From the NCBI RefSeq assembly GCF_005222675.1, contig NZ_STGE01000003.1:62001-126000 (forward strand): DNA of 64,000 nt, given 5' to 3'. This document shows positions 1 through 8,874 of this stretch, one piece after another. The stretch's first letter is position 1. Each line of letters opens with the position of its first letter. The position numbers and the translations under genes are program-made. This DNA comes from Mycolicibacterium sp. CR10 (lineage in GTDB: Bacteria > Actinomycetota > Actinomycetes > Mycobacteriales > Mycobacteriaceae). The notes under the pieces are model-generated. The model was not told where the DNA came from. It ran no database searches and was given only the letters and a program-made list of their open reading frames with translations.

Positions 1-307
1 CGCCGCCGCCGAAACCGCCGAAATTGCCGCCACCGCCACCGCCGTAACGACCGCGACCGAACCCGCCGCCTGCGAACAGCCGGCGGGTTTCGTCGTACTC
101 CTTGCGCTTGGCCGAATCCGTGAGCACTTCTTTGGCTTCCGATGCGGCCTTGTACCGCTCCTCGGCCGCGGCGTTGCCGGGGTTCCGGTCGGGGTGGTTC
201 TCCGAGAGAATCTTGCGGGCGGCCCGCTTGATCTCTTTCTCATCGGCGTCGGAGGTGACGCCGAGCTCCTTGTAGAAGTCCTTCTCAACCCATTCTCGCT
301 GGGCCAT
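1..307 (-). CDS. dnaJ: DnaJ co-chaperone (partial, N-terminal part)
   Basis: The minus-strand frame starts at ATG 305-307 and runs off the window edge, so only about 102 residues are visible. It shows a J domain: [17 protein letters not shown] at the start, then the HPD motif ([10 protein letters not shown]) that stimulates DnaK ATP hydrolysis. A Gly/Phe-rich linker follows, and the frame is cut inside it. Its place after grpE in a dnaK-grpE-dnaJ operon matches mycobacterial dnaJ1 (Rv0352); hspR would be expected just outside the window. The G/F linker supports a full-length type I or type II DnaJ rather than a J-only protein, but the zinc-finger region is not visible. Confidence 0.95.
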   Translation of the reverse strand, partial: MAQREWVEKDFYKELGVTSDADEKEIKRAARKILSENHPDRNPGNAAAEERYKAASEAKEVLTDSAKRKEYDETRRLFAGGGFGRGRYGGGGGGNFGGFGGG

Positions 308-354
308 ATCGGGTCACCTCCTCACGCTGCTCGTCGATATCGGTTGATCAATTC

Positions 355-975
355 TTATGATTCTGCGGGCTCTTCGGCCCCTGCGTCGGCATTGGCGGCT
401 CCGGACGCGTCGGGCACGGTGTCCACGACACCGACCATTGCGTGCCGGACCACGTGATCGCCGACCTTGTAGCCGCGCCTCATCACCGTGCCGATCACCG
501 AATGCGACCCGTCACCTTCGTGCTGAACCGCTTCGTGCAGCCCGGGGTCGAACTCCTCACCCTCGGTGCCAAAGGCGACCAGTCCCAGACCTTCGAGTAC
601 GCCGACCAGCTTGTCGGCGACCGACTTCAATGGACCCGTATCGAGATCGCCGTGCGCGCGCGCCCGGTCGAGATCGTCGAGCACCGGCAACAGCTGGGTC
701 ACCACGTGGGCCTTCGCCCGTTCCGTGGCCACCTGCTGATCGCGCATCGCCCGCTTGCGGTAATTCGCGAAGTCGGCCTGGACGCGCTGCAGGTCCGCGA
801 TCAACTCGGCGGCCTCGTCCTGAGATTCCTCAGAGACGGTGGGCACCTCCGATGCCGGCCCACCGGGGGCCGGCCCGGAGGCCGCGTTGTCGCGCACCTG
901 ACCCGTGTCGGGGTCTATGCGTCGTTTGTCGGTGAAGGTGATCGGCTCTTCGCGCTCCTGCTCGGCGCCACTCAC
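355..975 (-). CDS. grpE: GrpE nucleotide exchange factor
   Basis: This 206-residue protein is GrpE, which releases ADP from DnaK. Residues about 65-115 form the acidic/coiled-coil helix typical of the family ([19 protein letters not shown]), and the C-terminal beta domain carries the GrpE signature region ([18 protein letters not shown]). The start is GTG at 973-975, which overlaps the dnaK stop codon by four bases (GTGA), implying translational coupling. dnaJ follows after 47 nt. The N and C termini are low-complexity, as is common in actinobacterial GrpE. Expression is expected from the dnaK promoter under HspR control. Confidence 0.97.
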   Translation of the reverse strand: MSGAEQEREEPITFTDKRRIDPDTGQVRDNAASGPAPGGPASEVPTVSEESQDEAAELIADLQRVQADFANYRKRAMRDQQVATERAKAHVVTQLLPVLDDLDRARAHGDLDTGPLKSVADKLVGVLEGLGLVAFGTEGEEFDPGLHEAVQHEGDGSHSVIGTVMRRGYKVGDHVVRHAMVGVVDTVPDASGAANADAGAEEPAES

Positions 976-2840
976 TTGCGCTCCTGGTCGTCCTCAACAA
1001 CCTCGGCGTCGACGACATCGTCGTCACCGGAACCGGTGGCGCCAGTGCTTTCTCCGCCGCCCGCGGCCTGCTCGGCCTGGGTGGCCTCGTAGATCGCCTG
1101 GCCCAGGGCCTGGCTCTCCTCGCCGAGCTTCTCCATCGCGGTCTTGATCGCGCCGATGTCGTTGCCGGCCAGCGCCGACTTGGCATCGGCGATCGCGCCG
1201 TCGACCTTGGTCAAGGTGTCCTCGGAAACCTTCGACCCGTTCTCGGACGCTGCACTGCGTTGTTCGGCGACGAACTTCTCCGTCTGGTAGACCAGCGACT
1301 CGGCCTGGTTGCGGACGTCGGCCTCTTCGCGACGCTGACGGTCTTCGTCGGCGTGCGCCTCGGCGTCCTTGATCATCCGGTCGATCTCTTCCTTGGACAG
1401 GCCGGAGCCTTCCTGGATGCGGATCGTGTTCTCCTTGCCGGTGCCCTTGTCCTTGGCCGTGACGTGCACGATGCCGTTGGCGTCGATGTCGAAGGTCACC
1501 TCGACCTGCGGCACGCCGCGCGGGGCCGGCGGCAGACCGGTCAGCTCGAAGGAGCCCAGAAGCTTGTTGTGCGAGGCGATCTCGCGCTCACCCTGGAACA
1601 CCTGGATCTGCACCGACGGCTGATTGTCGTCTGCGGTGGTGAAGGTTTCCGACCGCTTGGTGGGGATGGTGGTGTTTCGCTCGATCAGCTTGGTCATCAC
1701 CCCGCCCTTGGTCTCGATACCCAGGCTCAGTGGCGTGACATCAAGCAGCAGAACGTCTTTGACCTCACCCTTGAGCACGCCGGCCTGCAGCGCGGCGCCG
1801 ACGGCGACGACCTCGTCCGGGTTGACGCCCTTGTTGGGCTCCTGTCCGCCGGTCATCTCCTTGACGAGCTCGGAGACCGCGGGCATGCGGGTGGAACCAC
1901 CGACGAGCACCACGTGGTCGATGTCGCCAACCGCGATGCCTGCGTCCTTGATGACGGACTGGAACGGCTGCCGGGTGCGATCCAGCAGATCCTGAGTGAT
2001 GCGCTGGAACTCCGACCGCGTGAGCTGCTCGTCGAGGAACAGTGGGTTCTTGTCGGCGTCAACGGTGATGTAGGGCAGGTTGATCGACGTGCTCTGCGAG
2101 CTCGACAGTTCGATCTTCGCCTTCTCGGCGGCCTCACGAAGCCGCTGCATCGCCATCTTGTCCTTGGTCAGGTCGATGCCTGCGCTGGCCTTGAACTTGT
2201 CGACCAGCCATTCGACGATCCGGTCGTCCCAGTCGTCGCCACCGAGGTGGTTGTCACCTGAGGTGGCGCGCACCTCGACAACGCCCTCACCGATCTCCAG
2301 CAGCGAGACGTCGAACGTGCCGCCGCCGAGGTCGAAGACGAGGATGGTCTGTTCCTTCTCACCCTTGTCCAGGCCGTAGGCCAGTGCCGCCGCGGTCGGC
2401 TCGTTGACAATGCGCAGCACGTTGAGGCCCGCGATCTGGCCGGCTTCCTTGGTGGCCTGACGCTGGGCGTCATTGAAGTAGGCGGGCACCGTGATGACCG
2501 CATCCTCGATGTCCTCGCCGAGATAGGACTCGGCGTCGCGCTTCAGCTTCTGAAGGATGCGCGCGCTGATCTCCTGCGGCGTGTAGTTCTTGTCGTCGAT
2601 CTCCACCGACCAGTCGGTGCCGATCTCACGCTTGACCGAACGGATGGTCCGGTCGACGTTGGTCACTGCCTGGTTCTTGGCGGGCTGACCCACCAGCACC
2701 TCGCCGTTGCGCGCGAACGCGACAACCGACGGCGTGGTCCGAGAGCCCTCGGAGTTGGCGACGACGACGGGGTCGCCACCCTCCAACACTGCGACGACGG
2801 AGTTGGTGGTCCCGAGGTCGATACCGACCGCACGAGCCAT
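972..2840 (-). CDS. dnaK: Chaperone DnaK (Hsp70)
   Basis: This is a 622-residue Hsp70. The nucleotide-binding domain covers residues 1 to about 360, with phosphate-1 motif [10 protein letters not shown], phosphate-2 motif [11 protein letters not shown] and adenosine motif [10 protein letters not shown]. The beta substrate-binding domain follows ([11 protein letters not shown] linker region), then the helical lid and an acidic tail ending DDQERK. I chose ATG 2838-2840 ([10 protein letters not shown]) because a strong AGGAGG ribosome site lies 8 nt upstream and because this is the family's normal N terminus; the open frame extends 27 codons further without homology. It is the first gene of dnaK-grpE-dnaJ, and two HspR-type operators lie 45-120 nt upstream. 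Confidence 0.99.
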   Translation of the reverse strand: MARAVGIDLGTTNSVVAVLEGGDPVVVANSEGSRTTPSVVAFARNGEVLVGQPAKNQAVTNVDRTIRSVKREIGTDWSVEIDDKNYTPQEISARILQKLKRDAESYLGEDIEDAVITVPAYFNDAQRQATKEAGQIAGLNVLRIVNEPTAAALAYGLDKGEKEQTILVFDLGGGTFDVSLLEIGEGVVEVRATSGDNHLGGDDWDDRIVEWLVDKFKASAGIDLTKDKMAMQRLREAAEKAKIELSSSQSTSINLPYITVDADKNPLFLDEQLTRSEFQRITQDLLDRTRQPFQSVIKDAGIAVGDIDHVVLVGGSTRMPAVSELVKEMTGGQEPNKGVNPDEVVAVGAALQAGVLKGEVKDVLLLDVTPLSLGIETKGGVMTKLIERNTTIPTKRSETFTTADDNQPSVQIQVFQGEREIASHNKLLGSFELTGLPPAPRGVPQVEVTFDIDANGIVHVTAKDKGTGKENTIRIQEGSGLSKEEIDRMIKDAEAHADEDRQRREEADVRNQAESLVYQTEKFVAEQRSAASENGSKVSEDTLTKVDGAIADAKSALAGNDIGAIKTAMEKLGEESQALGQAIYEATQAEQAAGGGESTGATGSGDDDVVDAEVVEDDQERK

Positions 2841-2883
2841 AGTTACTGCCTCCTGAATAGACGTTTCGATGGTCTTCTCAACT

Positions 2884-2904
2884 TCTGAGTGCACCGCGCT
2901 CAAG
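2884..2904. promoter_or_regulatory. HspR operator (HAIR element), proximal
   Basis: The sequence reads TCTGAGT-N7-GCTCAAG, a second HAIR-like inverted repeat with the same 7-nt spacer and 11 of 14 arm matches. It lies 44-64 nt upstream of the dnaK ATG. The centre-to-centre distance from the distal site is 54 bp, close to five helical turns. Confidence 0.75.
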
Positions 2905-2914
2905 ACTGCTCCTG

Positions 2915-2931
2915 TTGACACTCCGTGTCAA
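2915..2931 (-). promoter_or_regulatory. TTGACA-bearing palindrome between the HAIR sites
   Basis: A perfect 7-bp inverted repeat, TTGACAC-TCC-GTGTCAA, lies between the two HspR operators. Read on the minus strand it contains the -35 consensus TTGACA (2931-2926). No convincing -10 hexamer stands out 16-18 nt downstream, so the promoter assignment is tentative. Confidence 0.5.
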
Positions 2932-2937
2932 GCCCGA

Positions 2938-2958
2938 CTTGAGCCTTATGCACTCAAC
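2938..2958. promoter_or_regulatory. HspR operator (HAIR element), distal
   Basis: The sequence reads CTTGAGC-N7-ACTCAAC, which matches the HAIR consensus CTTGAGT-N7-ACTCAAG at 12 of 14 arm positions. HAIR elements are bound by HspR together with DnaK to repress the dnaK operon in actinobacteria. It lies about 98 nt upstream of the dnaK start. Confidence 0.88.
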
Positions 2959-3197
2959 TATCGAAGGGGTCAACGGCACCTCCGTCGCATTTGTTCCCGT
3001 CGACCGCGCCAGATTCGTTCGAAATGCCCGCGGAATAGCACTCCGGGTCGCGATCCGACCCCGAACCACAGCCGTGAACTCTCGCTCGGCGAGGCCCCAC
3101 ACCACCCCTAAGCTGGCTCTGTGACCGAAAGGGCCGCCATGACGCACACGCCCGCCACCACCCGGAGCACGTTTCCCGGAATCAGCTCGGACCAGTG

Positions 3198-3632
3198 ATG
3201 TCGGACCTCGAGGCGAAGTTGCGGCCAATCGCCGAAGCACTGGTGACCCCGGGCGAACAGTTGTGGGGTATTTGCGTCGCGACGCAGGTCGGGATGTTCA
3301 GGGGCCGGCAGGTATTGCTTGCCGTCACCGGCGGCCGCCTGCTCGTGCAAGACCTGAACCGCAAGTTTGAGCCCATCGGCGACGCCATCTCGTTGCCGCC
3401 GGAGCGAATCGCCCACGCGTCCGTCGGCGGTGCCGGAGGCGGGTGGCCCAACGTCGCGATGGCGATCATGGACGGAGCCGCGGTGAAGCTCAAGATCCGC
3501 ACCACCGACGGCGACACACTGAAGTTGACGATGATGCGCGGCACCGGCATGTTCGGAACGCTCGGCGGCGGCGAAACCCAGCGCCATGGCGTCGAAGCGC
3601 TCGCCGCCTGGTTCGGCCAACACCGGGCCTAG
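3198..3632 (+). CDS. Conserved hypothetical protein
   Basis: This predicted 144-residue soluble protein has no recognised catalytic motif. It contains a segment with alternating beta-strand pattern (RQVLLAVTGGRLLVQDLNRKF), a Gly-rich loop, and a second strand-rich part (AAVKLKIRTTDGDTLKLTMM). The pattern resembles small PH-like or YokE-like domains found in bacterial membrane-binding proteins, but I would not assign a function. GTG at 3195 immediately precedes the chosen ATG and is an equally possible start. It is transcribed divergently from dnaK and stands alone before the next lipoprotein gene, 105 nt away. Confidence 0.75.
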   Translation: MSDLEAKLRPIAEALVTPGEQLWGICVATQVGMFRGRQVLLAVTGGRLLVQDLNRKFEPIGDAISLPPERIAHASVGGAGGGWPNVAMAIMDGAAVKLKIRTTDGDTLKLTMMRGTGMFGTLGGGETQRHGVEALAAWFGQHRA

Positions 3633-3737
3633 GGCGACGCAGCGGGGCAGCGGGGCACGGACCGAACATCTGCCCCTCACTGCTTGTCCGCGCGTCACTT
3701 CCGTCACTCTCACCACATTCTGCGTACGCTGGAAGCA

Positions 3738-4283
3738 ATGAAGAAGCGGCTGGCCATCGTGGGTGCGCTGGCCTGCGCCGCCGTGCTCGCAGGCTGCCAG
3801 TCCACCATCGAAGGCACTGCGACCAAAACCCCGGACTCCTTCGCCGAGCCCGATTTCCCGACACCCCGACCCAGCCGACCGACCGCGGCACCGCCGTCCA
3901 CCATGGAGCCGCGGCCGTCGCCGTCGGCACCCCGACCATCCGGCGGAGAGGTGCTGCAGCCCCAGAACGGTTTCGTGTTCATCCAGACGAAGACCGGTAA
4001 GACCCGCTGTCAGGTCGACGAACAGGAGGTCGGCTGTGAGGCGGCATTCACGAATGCCCCGGACGTCGACGGGGCGCCGGCCAACGGGGTGCGGCTCAGC
4101 TCAGGCGGGCAGATCAGCTGGGTGCTCGGCAATCTGGGCGCCATCCCGGCAGTGACCCTGGACTACCGGACCTACTCCGCGGTGGGCTGGACGATCGACG
4201 CCAGCGAGGACGGCACGCGCTTCACCAATGACAGCACCGGCCGCGGAATGGTCATCAGCGTCGAGGGCGTCGAAGGCTTCTGA
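3738..4283 (+). CDS. Conserved lipoprotein
   Basis: This 181-residue protein has a lipoprotein signal: MKKR, hydrophobic stretch LAIVGALACAAVLAGC, with lipobox LAGC at residues 15-18. A Pro/Thr/Ser-rich spacer of about 60 residues follows, then a compact domain (NGFVFIQTKTGKTRCQVDE...) with two cysteines spaced as in a likely disulfide. The start is the ATG directly before the signal; the upstream 18 codons in frame would bury the signal. Similar small lipoproteins are common and mycobacteria-specific, and their function is unknown. The protein should be anchored on the outer face of the cell membrane. Confidence 0.85.
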   Translation: MKKRLAIVGALACAAVLAGCQSTIEGTATKTPDSFAEPDFPTPRPSRPTAAPPSTMEPRPSPSAPRPSGGEVLQPQNGFVFIQTKTGKTRCQVDEQEVGCEAAFTNAPDVDGAPANGVRLSSGGQISWVLGNLGAIPAVTLDYRTYSAVGWTIDASEDGTRFTNDSTGRGMVISVEGVEGF

Positions 4284-4328
4284 TCCGCGTCCCGCATGCT
4301 GGTCCCGACGACAGAAGGGAACACTGAC

Positions 4329-4949
4329 ATGACCGTTGCACAGCGAGAACGCGCCGCCCTGGTGGCGACGTTTCGGGAATCGACGCCGGACGCGCCCACC
4401 CTGTGCGAGGGCTGGGACGCTCGGGACCTGGCCGCGCACCTCGTGGTCCGGGAACGTCGACTCGATGCCGCCCCGGGCATCCTGATCCCAGCCTTCGCCG
4501 ACTACACCGAGCGGGTTCAGCACCAGGTGTCGGCGTCGACGGACTGGGACGTCCTGGTCGGGCAGGTAGCCGACGGACCCCCGCTGTACTCGCCGTTCAA
4601 GCTGCTTGATCCGATCGCCAACGTGGCCGAGATGTTCATCCACCACGAAGACGTCCGCCGCGCGCGTCCGGACTGGGAGCCCAGGAAGCTCGACGACCAG
4701 ACCATGGCGGCGCTCCGCAGGCCGGTGGCGATGATGTCGCGGTTGACGCTGAGAAAAGCGCCGGCGAAGGTCACCCTGCGCACCCCCGAGGGCGACACGC
4801 TCGCGACCGTGGGGCGGGGGCAGCAGGTCACCGTGACCGGCGATCCCGGTGAGCTGCTGATGTTCGTCACGCGCGGCGAGGGCCGGGTGACGATCGACGG
4901 ACCGACCGACCTGATCGAGGCGGTGAAGAAGGCCCGCGGCGGGCTGTGA
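4329..4949 (+). CDS. TIGR03085-type metal-binding protein (DinB/mycothiol isomerase-like)
   Basis: This 206-residue protein belongs to the actinobacterial DinB-like superfamily that includes mycothiol-dependent maleylpyruvate isomerase. The N-terminal segment LCEGWDARDLAAHLVVRERR and the later FIHHEDVRRARPDWEPR carry the paired histidine motifs expected to bind a divalent metal. The start is ATG 4329, preceded by AGAAGGGA. The substrate is unknown; members are usually called metal-binding or mycothiol-dependent proteins. It overlaps the next gene, an F420-type oxidoreductase, by four bases (GTGA), so the two are probably co-translated. Confidence 0.85.
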   Translation: MTVAQRERAALVATFRESTPDAPTLCEGWDARDLAAHLVVRERRLDAAPGILIPAFADYTERVQHQVSASTDWDVLVGQVADGPPLYSPFKLLDPIANVAEMFIHHEDVRRARPDWEPRKLDDQTMAALRRPVAMMSRLTLRKAPAKVTLRTPEGDTLATVGRGQQVTVTGDPGELLMFVTRGEGRVTIDGPTDLIEAVKKARGGL

Positions 4950-5908
4950 GCCTAGGCTTGAACATCGTGAACCCAGTGGATTTCAGAATCTTCGTCGAAC
5001 CCCAGCAGGGTGCCACCTACGCCGATCAGCTCGCGGTCGCCCAGACCGCGGAGAGCGCGGGCTACTCCGCCTTCTTCCGCTCGGACCATTACGTCGCGAT
5101 GGCCGGTGACGGGTTGCCCGGCCCCACCGATTCGTGGGTGACACTCGCCGGTATCGCGCGCGAGACCTCATCGATCCGGCTGGGCACGATGGTCACCTCA
5201 GCGACGTTCCGCCACCCCGGACCGCTGGCCATCTCGGTCGCGCAGGTCGACGAAATGTCAGGCGGCCGTGTGGAGTTCGGTATCGGCGCCGGGTGGTTCG
5301 AAGCCGAGCACCTCGCCTATGCAATCCCCTTCCCGCCGCTGGGCGAACGATTCGACCGCCTGACCGAGCAACTGGAGATCATCACCGGGCTGTGGAACAC
5401 GCCCTCGGGCGAGACGTTCGACTACTCCGGAACGCACTACAGCGTCTCCGACTCCCCCGCGCTGCCCAAACCGGTCCAGTCCCCGCACCCGCCGATCATC
5501 ATCGGCGGCGGTGGCGCCAAGAAGACCCCCGCGCTGGCGGCGACGTTCGCCTCGGAGTTCAACATCCCGTTCGTGCCGCTGGAGACGCTGACCACGCAGT
5601 ACGCCCGGGTGGCGGCGGCGCTCGAGAAAGCGGGGCGCGCGGCGGATTCGCTGACCTACTCCGCGGCGTTCGTGGTGTGCGCCGGCCGCGACGACGCGGA
5701 GATCGCGCGGCGTGCCGGCGCGATCGGCCGCGAGGTCGACGAGCTGCGCACCAACTCTCCCGCGGTGGGGACGCCTGCGGAGATCGTCGACAAGCTGGGA
5801 CCGTTCATCGAAGCGGGCGTTCAGCGCGTCTACCTGCAGCTTCTCGACATGTCTGATCTGGCTCATGTCGAGTTCTTCGCTGAGAAGGTGTTTCCCCAAC
5901 TCCGCTGA
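4946..5908 (+). CDS. LLM-class F420-dependent oxidoreductase
   Basis: This protein of up to 320 residues has the luciferase-like TIM-barrel pattern: DFRIFVEPQQGATYADQLAVAQTAESAGY, the SIRLGTMVTSATFRHPGPLA segment, GGRVEFGIGAGWFEAEH, and a C-terminal PPIIIGGGGAKKTP segment. Mycobacterial members mostly use coenzyme F420 rather than FMN, but the cofactor cannot be proved from sequence. Translation may start at GTG 4946, overlapping the stop of the upstream gene, or at GTG 4967 (seven codons later). The substrate is unknown. Confidence 0.9.
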   Translation: MSLGLNIVNPVDFRIFVEPQQGATYADQLAVAQTAESAGYSAFFRSDHYVAMAGDGLPGPTDSWVTLAGIARETSSIRLGTMVTSATFRHPGPLAISVAQVDEMSGGRVEFGIGAGWFEAEHLAYAIPFPPLGERFDRLTEQLEIITGLWNTPSGETFDYSGTHYSVSDSPALPKPVQSPHPPIIIGGGGAKKTPALAATFASEFNIPFVPLETLTTQYARVAAALEKAGRAADSLTYSAAFVVCAGRDDAEIARRAGAIGREVDELRTNSPAVGTPAEIVDKLGPFIEAGVQRVYLQLLDMSDLAHVEFFAEKVFPQLR

Positions 5909-5948
5909 CCCAGCGTCTCCGCCGTGCCCCCGGCTACTATCGGTGGCC

Positions 5949-6404
5949 GTGACCAGCCGGGATCGCGACCACGCCGCCGAGCAGGAGGCGCCGCCCGTAC
6001 CGTGGCACAACCGGACGTCGACACTGCTTGGCGCCAGCGTGGCGGCGGTTGCGGCGATCGCGATCGTCGTCGCGTCCATCGGCTACGTCGCCCGCCAGTT
6101 CAGTGAGCCCACCCAGGCGCCGATCAACTACGTGGAGCCTGCCTTCTCGTCCTCGACCGGATCCGGATCGGCGACACCGACGACGACGGGCACGATCACC
6201 AGCACCAGCCCGCCCCTGACCACCGACATCAACCCGGGGCTGACGCCCACCAGCCCGTCGGATTCCTCGTCAACGACGAGCCGGAACCCCAATTTCCGGC
6301 CCCCGAGAACTCGCGAACCCGAGAGCGACGACGGGTCCACCACGCGCACGACACGCAATCGGCCGAGAACGAACGTGACACGCACGCTGAACCCGGTGCC
6401 GTAG
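5949..6404 (+). CDS. Small membrane protein with Ser/Thr/Pro-rich extracytoplasmic tail
   Basis: This 151-residue protein has a short cytoplasmic part ending PPVPWHNR, one hydrophobic helix (TLLGASVAAVAAIAIVVASIG, about residues 25-46), and a disordered Ser/Thr/Pro/Arg-rich tail. A GTG start at 5949 is chosen; GTG 5943 is two codons upstream. It has the same order of elements (PW motif, helix, low-complexity tail) as the next gene and as the C-terminal part of the Hsp70-like protein at 14496. No enzymatic motif is present. Confidence 0.7.
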   Translation: MTSRDRDHAAEQEAPPVPWHNRTSTLLGASVAAVAAIAIVVASIGYVARQFSEPTQAPINYVEPAFSSSTGSGSATPTTTGTITSTSPPLTTDINPGLTPTSPSDSSSTTSRNPNFRPPRTREPESDDGSTTRTTRNRPRTNVTRTLNPVP

Positions 6405-6429
6405 CGCCGAGCGCCTACTATCGGGATTC

Positions 6430-6933
6430 GTGGCGCGCTACGGATCTCCCGACGACCAGAACAACTACTCCGACGACGACCCGACGCAACTCAGCAACTA
6501 CGGCTACGGCGGTCACGACGAACCGCCGCCGCCTCCGGGCGACTCGCCGTGGTACCGCAAGCCCGCGGCGCTGGTGGGGCTCGGCGCCGTCGGTGCTGTG
6601 CTGATCGCTCTGATCGTCTTCGGCCTGGCGAGGGCCATCACCGGCGACTCCACCTCCGACCCGACCACAACCGCGACGCTGACGCCGCTCACGTCGACCT
6701 CCGCGCCGGCGGTGGTCCCGTCAGAGACCCCGACCGCGACCGAAACCGCGACGACGGCCACCACCGAGCCCACCGCGACGACGACCACCACCACCACGCC
6801 GAGCACGACGACCACCACCACCACGACCAGCACGACGCCGAGCACCTCGGTAAGCACCAGCACGAGCACGAGCGTGGTGACACAGACCGAAACCGAAACT
6901 GTTACGGAAACGCCCCCGCCGCCGACACCCTGA
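6430..6933 (+). CDS. Small membrane protein with poly-Thr tail
   Basis: This 167-residue protein has a polar Asp/Asn/Tyr/Pro-rich N terminus (about 43 residues), the motif DSPWYRKP, one membrane helix (AALVGLGAVGAVLIALIVFG, about residues 46-66), then a tail made almost wholly of Thr, Ser and Pro. It starts at GTG 6430, 25 nt after the previous gene. The PWYRKP-helix-Thr tail closely resembles PWYKRP-helix-Thr tail in the Hsp70-like protein at 14496, so it looks like a free-standing copy of that anchor module. It is convergent with the Hsp70-like gene at 6972. Function unknown. Confidence 0.75.
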   Translation: MARYGSPDDQNNYSDDDPTQLSNYGYGGHDEPPPPPGDSPWYRKPAALVGLGAVGAVLIALIVFGLARAITGDSTSDPTTTATLTPLTSTSAPAVVPSETPTATETATTATTEPTATTTTTTTPSTTTTTTTTSTTPSTSVSTSTSTSVVTQTETETVTETPPPPTP

Positions 6934-6971
6934 TCGGACGCGTGGCGGATAAAACCGCCCAGTGAGCTTGC

Positions 6972-8837
6972 CTAGCAGACAGTTTCAGGTGTCGGAACGC
7001 ATTCCGCCAACGGCGCGGGCACGGGTTCAGGCTGCGGCTCGGCCACGGGCTCCGGTGCCGGCGTAGCTTCCGGCTCCGGCGACGGCTCTGGTGCGGGTTC
7101 TGGTTCCGGTGCGGGCGCGGGTTCCGGTGCGGGCGCGGGTTCCGGTGCGGGCGCGGGTTCCGGTGCGGGCGCGGGTTCCGGTTCCGGTGCGGGCGCGGGC
7201 TCTGGTTCCGGTGCGGGGGCGGGTTCCGGCGCGGGCGCGGGCTCCGGTTCCGGTGCGGGGGCGGGTTCCGGTGCGGGCTCTGGCTCTGGCTCCGGTGCGG
7301 GTTCTGGTTCCGGTGCGGGGGCAGGCGCGGGCTCAGGTGCAGGTGCCGGCGCTGCGACGGGCGGAGCCGCAGGCAGCGGAACCTGTTGCGGTGCAGATTG
7401 TTTGGATACTTCCCCGCGCCGCTCCACCCGAGCTTGCGGAGGCGCCACCTGCGGTGCGGGCGCACCCGCCACCGCCGTCTCGGTGATCGTCGGCGGCGCA
7501 GCCGGCAGGTCGGCCGCAACGGGCACCTCCACCGGTTGTGTCGCGACCGGCGTGGAAATCCCCGACGCCCCGGTGGGGGCAGTGCTGGCCTGCGAGGTCC
7601 ACAGCAGACCCGTCAGCGCCGCTGCCGCGAGACACGCCGCGCCCGCGAACAACACTCCCGGCCGCCGGTACAACGCCGGCGGTTCCAGTTCTGCGGCGTC
7701 GCAGCCTTCATCGTCGAAGTGGACCTCGGGCCGTGCCTGGGCGGAGTCGTAGACCGGCTGAACGAACTCGGTGGCGGCGAGGTCGACGGTTTCCGCCGAC
7801 CATGCCAGTGGAACCGCGGCGGCAACGGTCTCGGCCGCGTCGGACGCCGGCACCACCGTGGTGCGCGTCTCGACTTCGGTGCCACGCAACGCGAGCAGTT
7901 CAGCACCGGCCGCGGCCGCCACCTGCGCGGCCACAGTGGTGACCACCGGACGCCGCATGACTTCCGAAAGTCTTTGGGTGACAACCGGAATACGAGCACC
8001 GCCGCCGACCGTGGCGATCACCGCGAGCTGCGCCGGGGCGATGCCGTTGCGGTGCAGCGTGTCGAGGAGAACCTGCACGAACCCGTCGAGCGGCCCGCCC
8101 ACCACCGACTCGAGGTCCCCGCGGGTGAACCGGATCGTCGTGCGGGCACCCACAATCCCGGTGGCCGTTTCCAGACTCAACCGCTCCTTGGCGGCGCGGC
8201 ACTGTTCGCGCAGATCGGTCAGCGAGGTGACCTCCGACGTACCGCACGGGTCGACGTCGAGGTCGGTGAGCACGCGGCGCAGCACGGACTGGTCGACGAG
8301 GTCACCGGAGAAGTCGTCGTAGCGGACCGTCGGCCCGATGGCGGCGAAGCCGTCGGCGTCGGCCAGGGTGATGCTGCTGCCCGTCGCGCCGAAGTCACAC
8401 AGCGCCACCACCCCGCGCGTCGGCAGCCCCGGGTTGGCCTGCAGCGCCGTGAGCGCCGCGACGGCATCGGACACCACGGTCAGGTGCGGGACCCGGGCAC
8501 GCAGTGCCGCCACCCTCGACTCCGGCCAGTAGGCAGGCACCGCGACCGCCGCGACATCCGGTCGACGCTGCGGCCTGGCCTCGCGCGTCATCGCCTCGAT
8601 CGCGGTCGCGACCAACCGGTCAGCGGGATGGCTGGAACCGTCGGCGGCCACCAGGGGCACCGGGTCACCGACGCGGTCGACGAAGCCCGTCACCGACAGG
8701 CCTGGCACCGATGACGTGCCGACTTCCGGCGGTCGATGTGCGGACAGGGTGAGGGCCGCACGCCGGATGGTGGGTCGTCCATCCGTGACGGCGATGAGGT
8801 TGGCTGCGCCCAGCGAGACGCCCAGCGAACTGCGCAT
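6972..8837 (-). CDS. Membrane-anchored Hsp70-like protein, ini operon (copy 1)
   Basis: This 621-residue protein has an Hsp70/actin-type ATPase fold at residues 1 to about 315: phosphate-1 LGVSLGAANLIAV, phosphate-2 CDFGATGSSITL (about 148-159), adenosine motif VGGGARIPVVTQRLSE (277-292). The phosphate-1 Asp of DnaK (GIDLGTT) is Ser here. There is no Hsp70 substrate-binding domain. Instead there is a linker, YRRP, one membrane helix (394-413) and a roughly 200-residue extracytoplasmic tail with Pro/Ala/Glu tandem repeats, ending in two cysteines (AECVPTPETVC). It starts 37 nt after iniC on the same strand, so it is probably the last gene of an iniB-iniA-iniC operon. Its paralogue is at 14496. 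Confidence 0.88.
   Translation of the reverse strand: MRSSLGVSLGAANLIAVTDGRPTIRRAALTLSAHRPPEVGTSSVPGLSVTGFVDRVGDPVPLVAADGSSHPADRLVATAIEAMTREARPQRRPDVAAVAVPAYWPESRVAALRARVPHLTVVSDAVAALTALQANPGLPTRGVVALCDFGATGSSITLADADGFAAIGPTVRYDDFSGDLVDQSVLRRVLTDLDVDPCGTSEVTSLTDLREQCRAAKERLSLETATGIVGARTTIRFTRGDLESVVGGPLDGFVQVLLDTLHRNGIAPAQLAVIATVGGGARIPVVTQRLSEVMRRPVVTTVAAQVAAAAGAELLALRGTEVETRTTVVPASDAAETVAAAVPLAWSAETVDLAATEFVQPVYDSAQARPEVHFDDEGCDAAELEPPALYRRPGVLFAGAACLAAAALTGLLWTSQASTAPTGASGISTPVATQPVEVPVAADLPAAPPTITETAVAGAPAPQVAPPQARVERRGEVSKQSAPQQVPLPAAPPVAAPAPAPEPAPAPAPEPEPAPEPEPEPAPEPAPAPEPEPAPAPEPAPAPEPEPAPAPEPEPAPAPEPAPAPEPAPAPEPAPAPEPEPAPEPSPEPEATPAPEPVAEPQPEPVPAPLAECVPTPETVC
7020..7345. repeat. PAPEPEP-coding tandem repeat
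   Basis: On the plus strand the DNA repeats GGTTCCGGTGCGGGCGCG-type units many times, encoding Pro-Ala-Pro-Glu repeats in the tail of the Hsp70-like protein. Such arrays are prone to length change and assembly collapse. Confidence 0.85.
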
Positions 8838-8874
8838 ACCTATTAGTCGTTCGGAGGCGCCGAAACGTTAAGCG

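Larger units (their letters stand above)
2841..3197. other. Regulatory intergenic region between dnaK and a divergent gene
   Basis: This 357-nt stretch contains no credible gene. The dnaK-proximal 120 nt holds the ribosome site, two HAIR elements and a TTGACA palindrome. The remaining 240 nt towards the plus-strand gene has no feature I can name; open frames here are on the dnaK control side and lack coding character. Confidence 0.7.
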
